A stretch of DNA of 14,667 bases, taken from assembly GCA_905373705.1 (NCBI GenBank), contig CAJPUA010000006.1, positions 1 through 14,667 of the forward strand. The letters run 5' to 3'. Source of the DNA: an uncultured Schwartzia sp. Its GTDB lineage: Bacteria > Bacillota > Negativicutes > Selenomonadales > Selenomonadaceae. Below, in pieces: positions 6,513-13,589 of the stretch; position 1 is the stretch's first letter, and every line of letters begins with the position of its first letter. The notes under the pieces are model-generated. The model did no database searches, was not told the origin of the DNA, and saw only the letters and a list, made by a program, of their open reading frames with translations. The position numbers were made by a program, and so were the translations under genes.

Positions 6513-6893
6513 TCACGTCATCAAAAGATCGAGCAAATTAAGCCGCGGCACCGCCTTCATTTCCGGCTTTCCGTCCGGCTTCAGCGGTCTCGACAGGTCC
6601 GGCACAAAGTGCATGGCCGGACGCTTCTTATAACGATTAACGACTTTATTTCCCTGCATTTCGGTGATCTCAATACTGCCGTCCGGCAAAAAACGCCGCC
6701 GCTTTACGATCGCTTTCTCATCCTCATCGGCGGCTTTCAGCCGATCCGTCGCCTGATTCAGTTCCTCGATCGCGTCCTCGCCGTCGGCCATGGATAAGAA
6801 TATTTTTCGAAACTCCGCACTTCCGCTTTCCGCCGCTGCCTGCCGCGCCAACTGCGCCCGCGCCGTGTGGTTCGTCTTTCGTTCCACCTTCAT
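6513..6893 (-). CDS. Hypothetical protein, 126 aa
   Basis: I do not recognise this protein. It reads MKVERKTNHTARAQLARQAA at the N-terminus, is hydrophilic and rich in Lys, Arg, Glu and Asp, and has no signal peptide, membrane segment or cysteine. A helical, probably coiled stretch (about 20-60, with EELNQATDRLKAADEDEKA) is followed by a small beta-like stretch (FLPDGSIEITEMQGNKVV) and a Pro/Lys-rich tail. AGGAGGG (6901-6907, read on the - strand) precedes the ATG at 6893 with good spacing. A second ATG at 6900 is out of frame and too close. It lies downstream of korC in the same direction but after 155 bases that contain a promoter-like element. The good ribosome site and the convergent terminator support a real gene. 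Confidence 0.65.
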   Translation of the reverse strand: MKVERKTNHTARAQLARQAAAESGSAEFRKIFLSMADGEDAIEELNQATDRLKAADEDEKAIVKRRRFLPDGSIEITEMQGNKVVNRYKKRPAMHFVPDLSRPLKPDGKPEMKAVPRLNLLDLLMT

Positions 6894-6988
6894 TCGCCAT
6901 CCCTCCTTTCTGTTATTTTCTATTCGCCGCCGCGGAAAAAAATCCCTGCCAGAGGACTGAATTGAAATTTATGCCATCCCCCGCAAAA

Positions 6989-7016
6989 ATTATACCGATC
7001 CATAAAACACTTGAAA
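6989..7016 (-). promoter_or_regulatory. Candidate promoter for the 126-aa hypothetical gene
   Basis: On the - strand, TTTCAA (7016-7011) and a perfect TATAAT (6994-6989) are 16 bases apart, about 95 bases upstream of the ATG at 6893. The -35 is poor, so this rests mainly on the -10. Confidence 0.4.
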
Positions 7017-7027
7017 GCTTCAGCCCT

Positions 7028-7052
7028 GTGAAGAGAAAATCCTTTCCTTCAC
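7028..7052 (-). other. Hairpin spanning the korC stop codon
   Basis: On the - strand GTGAAGGAAA pairs with TTTC-T-CTTCAC through one bulged T around a GGAT loop. No T-run follows, so it is more likely a 3' stability element, or chance, than an intrinsic terminator. Confidence 0.25.
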
Positions 7053-7582
7053 GCCCTTCTTCCCAGCAGATAACCGGCTTGAAGGGCTTTTTTATTGGCC
7101 TCTTCCGTACCTTTTGGGACACGGTCTAAGACGGCGCGCTCTAAGGATGCGGGGGTGATACACTGAGTAAGGGCGGCGATGGCGCCTAAGGCCACGATAT
7201 TGGCAAAAAGAGGCCTGCCGCAAACCTCAGTGGCTGTATGCGTGATGGGAAGATCGACGCGACGGGCTCCATTCGCTTCCACACGCTCAACGAAGAGACT
7301 GTCTGTAATAACAAGGCCGTCAGGCGCGGCGTCGTGAGCGAATTTATCCGCCGCTTCCTGACTCATGACGAGCAACGTCTGCGGCCGCGTGACACGACTG
7401 AAATGAATCGGCCCGTCAGAGATAATAACCTCGGCCTTAGAAGCGCCGCCCCGCGCTTCCGGGCCATAGGATTGCGACTGAACGGCCAGCTTGCCGTCGA
7501 GAAGCGCCGCCTCGGCGAGGATAATCCCGGCGGTGATCAGCCCCTGTCCGCCGGTACCGGAAAAACGGAAGGTCTGTTTCAT
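7049..7582 (-). CDS. korC: 2-oxoacid:ferredoxin oxidoreductase, gamma subunit
   Basis: 177 residues, standard for the gamma subunit of four-subunit 2-oxoglutarate/2-oxoacid ferredoxin oxidoreductases. It opens with FRFSGTGGQGLITAG (GTGGQG at 9-14) and has SYGPEARGGAS (38-48), both hallmarks of the gamma domain that binds the CoA side of the reaction. The ATG at 7582 overlaps the korB stop as ATGA, indicating translational coupling. It is the last gene of korDABC, whose product oxidatively decarboxylates a 2-oxoacid with CoA to give acyl-CoA, CO2 and reduced ferredoxin in the cytoplasm. 2-Oxoglutarate is the likeliest substrate by gene layout, but branched-chain oxoacid enzymes look similar. 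Confidence 0.93.
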   Translation of the reverse strand: MKQTFRFSGTGGQGLITAGIILAEAALLDGKLAVQSQSYGPEARGGASKAEVIISDGPIHFSRVTRPQTLLVMSQEAADKFAHDAAPDGLVITDSLFVERVEANGARRVDLPITHTATEVCGRPLFANIVALGAIAALTQCITPASLERAVLDRVPKGTEEANKKALQAGYLLGRRA

Positions 7583-8409
7583 CGCCCGCGCCCTCCCTGG
7601 GCCCGCCGAATGATTTCCGCGTAGGCCTCAGTGTACTCCGTCGCGTCGTCACGCTCAAAAAGAACGCCGATCGGAAATTTCCCCTGTCTTTCTTCCTCCG
7701 TCAGCCGGTTCCACATGGAAAGAGCGACGCCGTGTTCCTTCTGCCATTCCATCATCGCCGCCGGCGCGCCGATCTTATTCTGACGGCCGAAATTCGTAGG
7801 GCAGGCGGTAATCGCTTCAATAATACTGAAGCCCTTGTGTCGTATCCCTTTCGCAACGACGTCAGTCAGAAGCGGCGTGTGATACGTCGTAGCGCGGGCA
7901 GTGAAGGTCGCCCCCGCCGCCCGTGCCAAATCGAGAATATCAAAGGTCGGCTCAATCGTCAGATACGGCGCGGTCGTCGCCCAGCTGCCTTCCGGCGTGA
8001 GCGGCGAATACTGACCGCCCGTCATACCGTAAATGCTGTTATTGAATACGACCAGCGTGAGATCAATATTGCGGCGCGCCGCGTGGATAAGATGATTGCC
8101 GCCGATAGCGGCGCAATCGCCGTCGCCGCTCGCCACGAGGACGGTAAGCTCGGGGCGCGCCATTTTAAGGCCGGTAGCGATAGGAAGCGCCCGGCCATGC
8201 AGCGTGTTTGCCGTGTTGAAATCGACGTAACCCGACGCCCGGCTGGAACAGCCGATCCCGGAAATGAAGGCCACCTCGTCCTGCGTGAGCGCAAGCCGCT
8301 CGACCGCTTCGCACATAGCCGCTGTGACGATGCCGTTGCCGCAGCCGGGACACCAAAGATGGGGAAGCCGCCCGGGGCGGAAATATTTCTCGACCAGCGC
8401 TTCTTTCAT
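7579..8409 (-). CDS. korB: 2-oxoacid:ferredoxin oxidoreductase, beta subunit (thiamine diphosphate-binding)
   Basis: 276 residues from the ATG at 8409, which overlaps the korA stop as ATGA and has GGGTGGGG a few bases upstream. A longer in-frame start at 8430 would run into korA and is not needed. The subunit carries the thiamine diphosphate motif GDGDCAAIGGNH (95-106) through FNNSIYGMTGGQ (122-133). It also has four cysteines placed for one [4Fe-4S] cluster: Cys20 and Cys23 in WCPGCGNG, Cys54 in GIGCSSRASG, and Cys203 in TACPTNFGR. It performs the decarboxylation half of the reaction with KorA and passes electrons to the KorD clusters. Ordinary length; no oddities seen. Confidence 0.95.
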   Translation of the reverse strand: MKEALVEKYFRPGRLPHLWCPGCGNGIVTAAMCEAVERLALTQDEVAFISGIGCSSRASGYVDFNTANTLHGRALPIATGLKMARPELTVLVASGDGDCAAIGGNHLIHAARRNIDLTLVVFNNSIYGMTGGQYSPLTPEGSWATTAPYLTIEPTFDILDLARAAGATFTARATTYHTPLLTDVVAKGIRHKGFSIIEAITACPTNFGRQNKIGAPAAMMEWQKEHGVALSMWNRLTEEERQGKFPIGVLFERDDATEYTEAYAEIIRRAQGGRGR

Positions 8410-9560
8410 GATTGCCCCACCCTTTCCCACATATTTTTTATAACCGCCAGCATTTCTTCCGGCGTCGCCGACTCGTTATCATACTTAGCGTAAAGCTCCA
8501 CCGGCGTCCGCCCGGCGACCGTACGCTCCACCTCAAGGACGTATTGACCGCAGTTCAGCTCGTGAACGAGGATTCCTCTGACCTTTTCAAGAAGCGCTGT
8601 GATCTCCTTTTCGGCGAAGGGCCAGATGGTAATGGGGCGCAAGAGCCCCGCCCGGATTCCCTGTGATCGCGCCATATCGACGGCGTCGTAGGCGGTGCGC
8701 GCCGCCCCGCCGAAGGCGACGATCGCCAGTTCGGCGTCGTCGAGACGATAGCGCTCCGCCGTCACAATATCGTCAAGATGATCCGCGAGCTTTTGATAAA
8801 GATGATCCTGCGAAGCTCGCGTCGCCGCCGGCGTACCTTTGGGGAATCCCGTTTCATCGTGTACCAGCCCCGAAACATGCCAGCGGTAACCGCTTCCAAA
8901 CGACGCCATCGGCGCTACATCGGCTTCGTCAACGATCCGATAAGCGCGGTACTCCTCCGGCGGCTCTGCCGGCGCTTTACGACTGACCGCGGGCAACTCG
9001 TCATAGTCTTCCAGGAGCTCGATACGCTCGCGCATGTGCCCGACAATCTCATCCATCAGCAAAATCACCGGACAGCGATATGTCTCGGCGAGCGCCACCG
9101 CCCGCCGCGTCAGATCGAAGCACTCCGGCACGCTGCAAGGCGAAAGGACGATTACCCAATGGTCACCGTGGGTGCCCCAACGCGCCTGCATGACGTCCCC
9201 CTGCGACGGTGATGTCGGCTGCCCCGTCGCCGGACCGACGCGCTGAACATCGACGACCACGAGGGGAATCTCCGCACTGCACGCCAAACCCAGCATTTCC
9301 TGCTTGAGGGAAAAACCCGGTCCGCTTGTTGCCGTCATCCCCTTCACGCCGCCCAGCGACGCCCCGATGACCGCGCCGATCCCGGCGATCTCGTCCTCCG
9401 TTTGCAGGAATTTCCCGCCCACCTCCGGGAGACGCTTCGCCATCCCCTCAGCGATCTCCGTCGAGGGTGTGATCGGATACCCGCCATAAAAGCGCACCCC
9501 CGCCGCGATCGCCCCCTCGACGACCGCCTGGTTGCCCTGCATAAGCAATACCCGCGCCAT
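8406..9560 (-). CDS. korA: 2-oxoacid:ferredoxin oxidoreductase, alpha subunit
   Basis: 384 residues, typical of KorA. GYPITPSTEIAE (27-38) is the pyrimidine-binding signature, followed by TATSGPGFSL (76-85) and QRVGPATGQPT (106-116), then QGD and WGTHGDH (120-134), which are characteristic of KorA/VorB-type subunits. Two starts are possible: a GTG at 9566 that overlaps the korD stop as GTGA, and the ATG at 9560. The purine-rich AGGGAGGGGG run upstream is too close to the GTG but well spaced from the ATG, so I favour the ATG. With KorB it forms the catalytic core. The enzyme is a major source of reduced ferredoxin in anaerobes and, run in reverse, can carboxylate acyl-CoA for biosynthesis. Confidence 0.95.
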   Translation of the reverse strand: MARVLLMQGNQAVVEGAIAAGVRFYGGYPITPSTEIAEGMAKRLPEVGGKFLQTEDEIAGIGAVIGASLGGVKGMTATSGPGFSLKQEMLGLACSAEIPLVVVDVQRVGPATGQPTSPSQGDVMQARWGTHGDHWVIVLSPCSVPECFDLTRRAVALAETYRCPVILLMDEIVGHMRERIELLEDYDELPAVSRKAPAEPPEEYRAYRIVDEADVAPMASFGSGYRWHVSGLVHDETGFPKGTPAATRASQDHLYQKLADHLDDIVTAERYRLDDAELAIVAFGGAARTAYDAVDMARSQGIRAGLLRPITIWPFAEKEITALLEKVRGILVHELNCGQYVLEVERTVAGRTPVELYAKYDNESATPEEMLAVIKNMWERVGQS

Positions 9561-9562
9561 GT

Positions 9563-9760
9563 TCACGCCCCCTCCCTGCGAACGAAAATCGCAAAATCGG
9601 GACAGCGCATTTCACACTGCCCGCAGGAAATACAATCGTTTTCCCGCCCGGGCGCGATGGTCGCTTTATTGCGTTCGGTGATCAAAAGCACCTTTTTCGG
9701 ACAGAAGTGCGCGCATATTCCACAGCCTTTACATCGTACTGTGACAAATTTCAAGCTCAT
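9563..9760 (-). CDS. korD: 2-oxoacid:ferredoxin oxidoreductase, delta subunit (2[4Fe-4S] ferredoxin)
   Basis: 65 residues from the ATG at 9760 (MSLKFVTVRC). In-frame ATGs further upstream (up to 9841) would add an unrelated tail and would place the start in the promoter. AAAGGA lies about eight bases before 9760, which supports this start. Two clusters of four cysteines, CKGCGICAHFCP (Cys10, 13, 16, 20) and CISCGQCEMRCP (Cys43, 46, 49, 53), bind two [4Fe-4S] clusters that carry electrons out of the enzyme to soluble ferredoxin. It is the first gene of the operon, two bases or less from korA. Confidence 0.93.
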   Translation of the reverse strand: MSLKFVTVRCKGCGICAHFCPKKVLLITERNKATIAPGRENDCISCGQCEMRCPDFAIFVRREGA

Positions 9761-9812
9761 ACGAATCATCCTTTCGCGGCCGCCCCAATCCCCGCGGTCG
9801 TCCGTCTTGCTC

Positions 9813-9841
9813 ATGATAACACAGTAAACAGGCGCATTCAA
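9813..9841 (-). promoter_or_regulatory. Promoter of korDABC
   Basis: On the - strand TTGAAT (9841-9836) and TATCAT (9818-9813) are separated by 17 bases, a good sigma-70-type match, about 50 bases upstream of the korD start at 9760. An A/T-rich tract directly upstream could act as an UP element. Confidence 0.65.
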
Positions 9842-9872
9842 TAGTTTTATGCTTTTTTTATATAAAAACTAT
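9841..9872. repeat. Inverted repeat abutting the kor -35 element
   Basis: ATAGTTTT at 9841-9848 and AAAACTAT at 9865-9872 are exact inverted arms separated by 16 A/T-rich bases. The first arm touches the kor -35 hexamer, so this may be a regulator site or simply bent A-tract DNA. Confidence 0.4.
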
Positions 9873-10015
9873 ACTTTTATCACATATCCATAAAAAACAG
9901 TCGTATTTTTCTCTGCTTTTATCCACAAATCGGTATCGTTTATTTCATTTTTTGCCAACTGCGCGGAAAATACCTCCAAGCTTGTATCTCCCGCTTGAAT
10001 TTATCTCTGAATAAA

Positions 10016-10044
10016 TTGACAAATCAGTTTACTCATCATATAAT
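10016..10044 (+). promoter_or_regulatory. Consensus promoter of the second TonB-dependent receptor
   Basis: TTGACA at 10016-10021 and TATAAT at 10039-10044 with exactly 17 bases between them is a perfect sigma-70-type promoter. Transcription should start near 10051, leaving a leader of about 70 bases before the ATG at 10125. A promoter this strong on an importer gene is normally held down by a repressor. Confidence 0.85.
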
Positions 10045-10052
10045 TTTGTCAA
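10016..10052. promoter_or_regulatory. Inverted repeat framing the receptor promoter (candidate operator)
   Basis: TTGACAAA at 10016-10023 and its exact reverse complement TTTGTCAA at 10045-10052 flank the core promoter with 21 bases between them. One arm overlaps the -35 and the other covers the region just after the -10. It does not look like a classical Fur box, so the regulator is not identified. Confidence 0.5.
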
Positions 10053-10060
10053 CGTATTCA

Positions 10061-10093
10061 GGGAATTTTCATCTTGTTTTAGAAAAGATTCCC
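10061..10093 (+). other. Leader hairpin upstream of the second receptor
   Basis: GGGAATTTTC at 10061-10070 pairs with GAAA and ATTCCC within 10082-10093, with a small AG bulge and an 11-base loop. It lies within the predicted untranslated leader, before the ribosome site at 10110-10117. It could stabilise the message or serve as an attenuator. Confidence 0.35.
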
Positions 10094-10124
10094 GTAAGGC
10101 GGAACGAAAGGGGAGGAACAGCGG

Positions 10125-12278
10125 ATGATGAAAAAACGGTTGATAGCCGCCGTGCTTTTAGGGATGACGACGGCGAGCGCAGGGGGATTTTTATTCCCCG
10201 GGGAGGTCGCGGAGGCGAAGGATTCGATTGATACCTATACGCTGGGCGATCTGGTAGTAACGGGAACGCGCTACGGCAACGAGCTGCCGGGCGGCTTCGT
10301 GAAGGAGAGTGCCGCGGTGGGCCTCTTAGGGGAGAAAGAGGTCATGGATACCCCTTTTCAGTCCATCAGCCTGACCCAAAAGACGATTGATATTTTCAGC
10401 GCCAATCCCAGCGAAGCATCCACGTCGATCCTCGTCAACGCTCCCGCCATCCGCAACGCGGGCAGCACCATCTACAACGATTTCTCCCTGCGGGGGCAGA
10501 CGGCAAACGCTTACCAATTCCGCATCAACGGGATCCCGGGGCTGCTGTCCCAGACGAATATCCCCATGAATTTCTTTGAATCCGTCGATGTCATCAGCGG
10601 CGCGAGCGTGGGGATATCGGGGGTCGCGGCCAGCGAATCGGCGGGCGGCACCATCAACATGCAGACCAAGCGCGCACACGGAAACACGACGCAGTACACG
10701 ATGGGCATCGCCGAGCGCGGGACATGGAGCAACAACTTAGACATCGCCCGCCGCTTCGGCAAGGACGGCGCGCACGGCCTTCGCGTCAACGGCTCCTACA
10801 CCACCGGCGCGACGGGCATCATCGACGAGCGGGTGCGCAATAAGACCTTCTCCATCAACTACGATCACCATTCGGCCTCCTCTTCGACGAATCTCTTCTT
10901 TGGCTTTCGCGATACGTGGACGGAAGAGGCCCAGCGCTACTTCTATCTGGGCAATGCCGCCGTCACCGCCATGCCACAGGCGCCGGACGCCACCCGGAAT
11001 TTCGCCTTCACCGGGCAGCATTTAGGCATGAAGACGTACCTTGGCACCATCAATCACGAACAGAAATTGGGGAGGAACACCCGCGCGTTCCTGATGGCGG
11101 GCGCCTCCTATAACGACGGCTACGGCTATCTCGTACCCTCCTCCAGCCGCCTCGACATCCTCAACAATAACGGCGATTACAGCCGCGCTATGGTACACGA
11201 GCCATTTTCCATCCGCAACAGCTACGTCGCCATCGGCCTGACGCAGGAATGGACGGCGGGCGTCGTGAAGAATAAGACGGTCCTCTCCTTCGACAAGGAC
11301 TGGTATCAGGCGCGGTGGGGAGAAAGCGGCTCTTCCAAAGGGACGATCACGGGCAATCTTTATACGGGGCACTCCACCTACGACTTTCTCACAGCGATTC
11401 GAGCCTCGTCCGTCAGCGGCAGCCGGACGGAATATTACGGCTACTCGCTGCTCAACGAATCCTCCTTCGGCAAGGCGATCGTGACCCTCGGCCTGCACCA
11501 TCACATCTCCAAGGCGATCCCGGCCACTGGGGAGACGACGAAAACCAGCGCCACCGCGCCCCTCTTCGGTATCGTCTACCGGCCCACGGAGGAGCTCTCC
11601 CTCTTCGCCAATCACAGCGAAAGCTTCCATGCGGGGAGCGTGGTGAGCGGTAATAGCTACCTGAACGCGGGCGCTATCCTCCAGCCGGGGAAAACAAAGT
11701 CCAACGAGATCGGCCTCAAGTACACGAATGGCCGCTTTTTGACGGCCCTCTCCTATTTTGATATGACGAAGGCCTCCGCCTTTGACCGGCCGGTAAGCGG
11801 CGGCACCCTGCGCACGATGGACGGCGAGCTGTCGTATAAGGGACTGGAATTCAGCATGGGCGGCGAATTCTGCCCGAAATGGTCCATCTTCGGCGGATTC
11901 CTTTACCTTGACTCGGAATACGCCAAGCACACCACTGCGTTCTACAACGGCAAAACGGTGGAAGGCACGCCGAACTTCAGCTTCGTCTCTACGCTGCAAT
12001 ACGCGCCGGATAAAGACAGCACCATCTTCCTGCGCCTCGTTCACACGGGCGACGCGCCCATCTATACGACGGCTCAAAATACCCTGACCGTCCCCTCCTC
12101 CACCGTCTTCGATGTGGGCGCCCGCTATCGGACGAAGATCGACAAGGTCCCGGTGACCTTCACGGCCACCGTATTCAATGTCTTCAACCGCAACTACTGG
12201 CTGCCCCGCGCCACGTACAGCTACGGGATTCTGGGCAATCCCCGCACCTTCGCCCTGACGATGGCGATGGACATTTAA
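10125..12278 (+). CDS. TonB-dependent receptor, siderophore-receptor type (717 aa)
   Basis: Outer-membrane beta-barrel importer. A signal peptide covers about residues 1-31 (MMKKRLIAAVLLG core, cleavage near AEA-KD), followed by a TonB-box-like DTYTLGDLVVTGTR (36-49). The plug domain, about 70-183, contains MDTPFQSIS, a phrase typical of FhuA/FpvA-class siderophore receptors, then DFSLRGQ, FRINGIPGL, ESVDVISGASVGISG and AGGTINMQTKRA. The rest is a 22-strand barrel with family landmarks such as LQPGKTKSNEIGLKY and VFNVFNRNYW. The protein ends in Ile (MAMDI) instead of the usual aromatic residue. The ATG pair at 10125/10128 follows GGGGAGGA. It is preceded by a consensus promoter and followed by a hairpin and a binding lipoprotein, the same order as at 1288-4184. 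The likely ligand is an iron chelate, but this is inferred from family resemblance only. Confidence 0.93.
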   Translation: MMKKRLIAAVLLGMTTASAGGFLFPGEVAEAKDSIDTYTLGDLVVTGTRYGNELPGGFVKESAAVGLLGEKEVMDTPFQSISLTQKTIDIFSANPSEASTSILVNAPAIRNAGSTIYNDFSLRGQTANAYQFRINGIPGLLSQTNIPMNFFESVDVISGASVGISGVAASESAGGTINMQTKRAHGNTTQYTMGIAERGTWSNNLDIARRFGKDGAHGLRVNGSYTTGATGIIDERVRNKTFSINYDHHSASSSTNLFFGFRDTWTEEAQRYFYLGNAAVTAMPQAPDATRNFAFTGQHLGMKTYLGTINHEQKLGRNTRAFLMAGASYNDGYGYLVPSSSRLDILNNNGDYSRAMVHEPFSIRNSYVAIGLTQEWTAGVVKNKTVLSFDKDWYQARWGESGSSKGTITGNLYTGHSTYDFLTAIRASSVSGSRTEYYGYSLLNESSFGKAIVTLGLHHHISKAIPATGETTKTSATAPLFGIVYRPTEELSLFANHSESFHAGSVVSGNSYLNAGAILQPGKTKSNEIGLKYTNGRFLTALSYFDMTKASAFDRPVSGGTLRTMDGELSYKGLEFSMGGEFCPKWSIFGGFLYLDSEYAKHTTAFYNGKTVEGTPNFSFVSTLQYAPDKDSTIFLRLVHTGDAPIYTTAQNTLTVPSSTVFDVGARYRTKIDKVPVTFTATVFNVFNRNYWLPRATYSYGILGNPRTFALTMAMDI

Positions 12279-12295
12279 ATTTTCATTGCACGGGC

Positions 12296-12338
12296 AAAAG
12301 GCGGCTGTCGCGGGCAAAATTCCCGCGCGCCGTCTTTT
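12296..12338 (+). terminator. Strong hairpin between second receptor and second binding lipoprotein
   Basis: The left arm 12296-12314 (AAAAGGCGGC, TGT, CGCGGG) and right arm 12322-12338 (CCCGCG, C, GCCGTCTTTT) form about 16 pairs, including one G-T pair, with a small TGT/C internal loop and a 7-base loop. The right arm ends in CTTTT. It begins 17 bases after the receptor stop, so it should terminate or attenuate transcription into the lipoprotein gene. Confidence 0.7.
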
Positions 12339-12374
12339 CGCCGCTAAAGGCGCAAAATGCAAGGAGGAACACAC

Positions 12375-13469
12375 ATGGAACATATCAATCGACGACTTCT
12401 TTCTCTTCTCTCTCTCCTTCTTTTACCGGCGCTTGTCGCGAGCCTTTTCACCGGGTGCGGCGGCGGAGTAAAGCCCGCCGAAAAGAGCGCGGCGGGCTTT
12501 ACGGTCGTCGACAGCCTAGGACGCGAAGTACATCTAAACGCGCCGGCGCGCCGCGCCATCGTCGAGAACGCTTACAACGCCGAACTCATCACCGCGATCG
12601 GCGCCATCGAGCAAGTAGCGGGCGTCGATTATTACATTTATCAGGACCAGGAAGGGTTCAACCACCGCTTTACCGAGAATATGCTCATCGGCAAAGGAAA
12701 AGGCGAAGTCAATTACGAACGGATCATCGAACTAAATCCCGACGTCTTTATCACCACCAGCAACAGCGCCTGGACGACGACGGAAGAAAAACTGAAGCCT
12801 TTCGGCATCCCGGTTCTGCTCGTCGACGCCTACTACACCGACCAATTTGCCAAGAATGTCGCGCTCTTAGGAAAAATCTTCGGCCGCGAACGGGAGGCGC
12901 AGGAATTTGGCGATTACTTCACGTCTAAGCTCGCCTACATCGAAGAGCGGCTCAAGGACGTGCCGAAAAAGACCGTCTACTTCGAATATCGCACGGCGGG
13001 CACCACAACGATCCCCGGCGATTATTTTTACTATATGGTGAATTACGCCCACGCCGACAATATTTTTGCCGACGCGAAAAACGTCCACATTAACCCGGAA
13101 ACCGTTCCCTTGAAAAATCCGTCGTATATCGTGAAGGTTTCGGATACGGATGTTTTTTCCTCCTACGTGCCTCCCACGGCAAAGGACATGCAGAAAATTT
13201 ACGAAGGAATTATATCGCGCCCCGGCTGGGATGATACGGACGCGGTAAAAAACGGGAACATTCTTCTCCTCTCGCACTACGTCCACGGCGGCGCGTCGAA
13301 ACTCGTGGGCACGATGTACATCGCGAAATTTCTCTACCCGGAGAAGCTGCCGGATCTGGAGCCTGAGGAAATCTTTAAAACCTGGGTGGAAAAATATCAA
13401 CGGCTTCCTTATATTGCCGGACACACGCGGCCCGCTTTCCCTCTCCCTGCGACGGCGAAGATCCCCTGA
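12375..13469 (+). CDS. ABC transporter substrate-binding lipoprotein, FecB/BtuF type (second copy)
   Basis: 364 residues from the ATG at 12375, with AAGGAGGA at 12361-12367 upstream; an in-frame ATG at 12357 lies before that site and is rejected. The lipoprotein signal runs MEHINRRLLSLL...VASLFTGC with lipid-bearing Cys28. After a short linker, FTVVDSLGREVHLNAPARRA is the standard opening of the helical-backbone metal-chelate binding domain, and YERIIELNPDVFITT, EEKLKPFGIPVLLVD and NGNILLLSHYVHGG are internal landmarks. The C-terminal segment is longer than in the copy at 3171. The two proteins share family and opening motif but are clearly diverged, so they likely bind different ligands. No permease or ATPase follows; a T-box-controlled amino-acid gene comes next. 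It probably works with the receptor encoded upstream. Confidence 0.9.
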   Translation: MEHINRRLLSLLSLLLLPALVASLFTGCGGGVKPAEKSAAGFTVVDSLGREVHLNAPARRAIVENAYNAELITAIGAIEQVAGVDYYIYQDQEGFNHRFTENMLIGKGKGEVNYERIIELNPDVFITTSNSAWTTTEEKLKPFGIPVLLVDAYYTDQFAKNVALLGKIFGREREAQEFGDYFTSKLAYIEERLKDVPKKTVYFEYRTAGTTTIPGDYFYYMVNYAHADNIFADAKNVHINPETVPLKNPSYIVKVSDTDVFSSYVPPTAKDMQKIYEGIISRPGWDDTDAVKNGNILLLSHYVHGGASKLVGTMYIAKFLYPEKLPDLEPEEIFKTWVEKYQRLPYIAGHTRPAFPLPATAKIP

Positions 13470-13481
13470 TTCAGGAAACAG

Positions 13482-13521
13482 CGCCGGCAAAAATCTTTAA
13501 TACAAAATTCCTTTGCCGGCG
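13482..13521. repeat. Inverted repeat downstream of the second lipoprotein gene
   Basis: CGCCGGCAAA at 13482-13491 and TTTGCCGGCG at 13512-13521 are exact 10-base arms around a 20-base A/T-rich loop. No T-run follows on either strand. It probably marks the 3' end of the lipoprotein transcript. Confidence 0.55.
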
Positions 13522-13550
13522 GATATAAGAAAACAATTTTCGCCAAACCC

Positions 13551-13579
13551 TTGTCTATTTTTCTGCTCTGTGCTATTAT
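13551..13579 (+). promoter_or_regulatory. Promoter of the T-box/pheA transcript
   Basis: TTGTCT at 13551-13556 and TATTAT at 13574-13579 are 17 bases apart. Transcription would begin near 13587, just before the first T-box structure, which is the expected position. Confidence 0.7.
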
Positions 13580-13589
13580 GATTTCATTA

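Larger units (their letters stand above)
9761..10124. other. AT-rich divergent intergenic region, kor operon to second receptor
   Basis: These 364 bases hold no gene. They carry a - strand promoter for korD, a + strand promoter for the receptor at 10125 and several inverted repeats. Beyond those listed separately, AATTTAT (9998-10004) and ATAAATT (10011-10017) form a small dyad just upstream of the receptor -35. I find no cobalamin-riboswitch conserved box. Confidence 0.8.

Noticed and set aside
9761..9841. N-terminal extension of korD to an ATG at 9841
   Set aside because: The added 27 residues do not resemble the delta subunit and would overlap the promoter; a ribosome site supports the start at 9760.
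9842..10124. Cobalamin riboswitch before the second receptor
   Set aside because: I looked for the conserved B12-box pattern and did not find it here or in the short gap before the first receptor.
11022..12383. 453-codon open frame on the - strand opposite the second receptor
   Set aside because: It is antisense to a well-supported TonB-dependent receptor, with a low-complexity Arg/Ala/Val-rich translation and no ribosome site of note.
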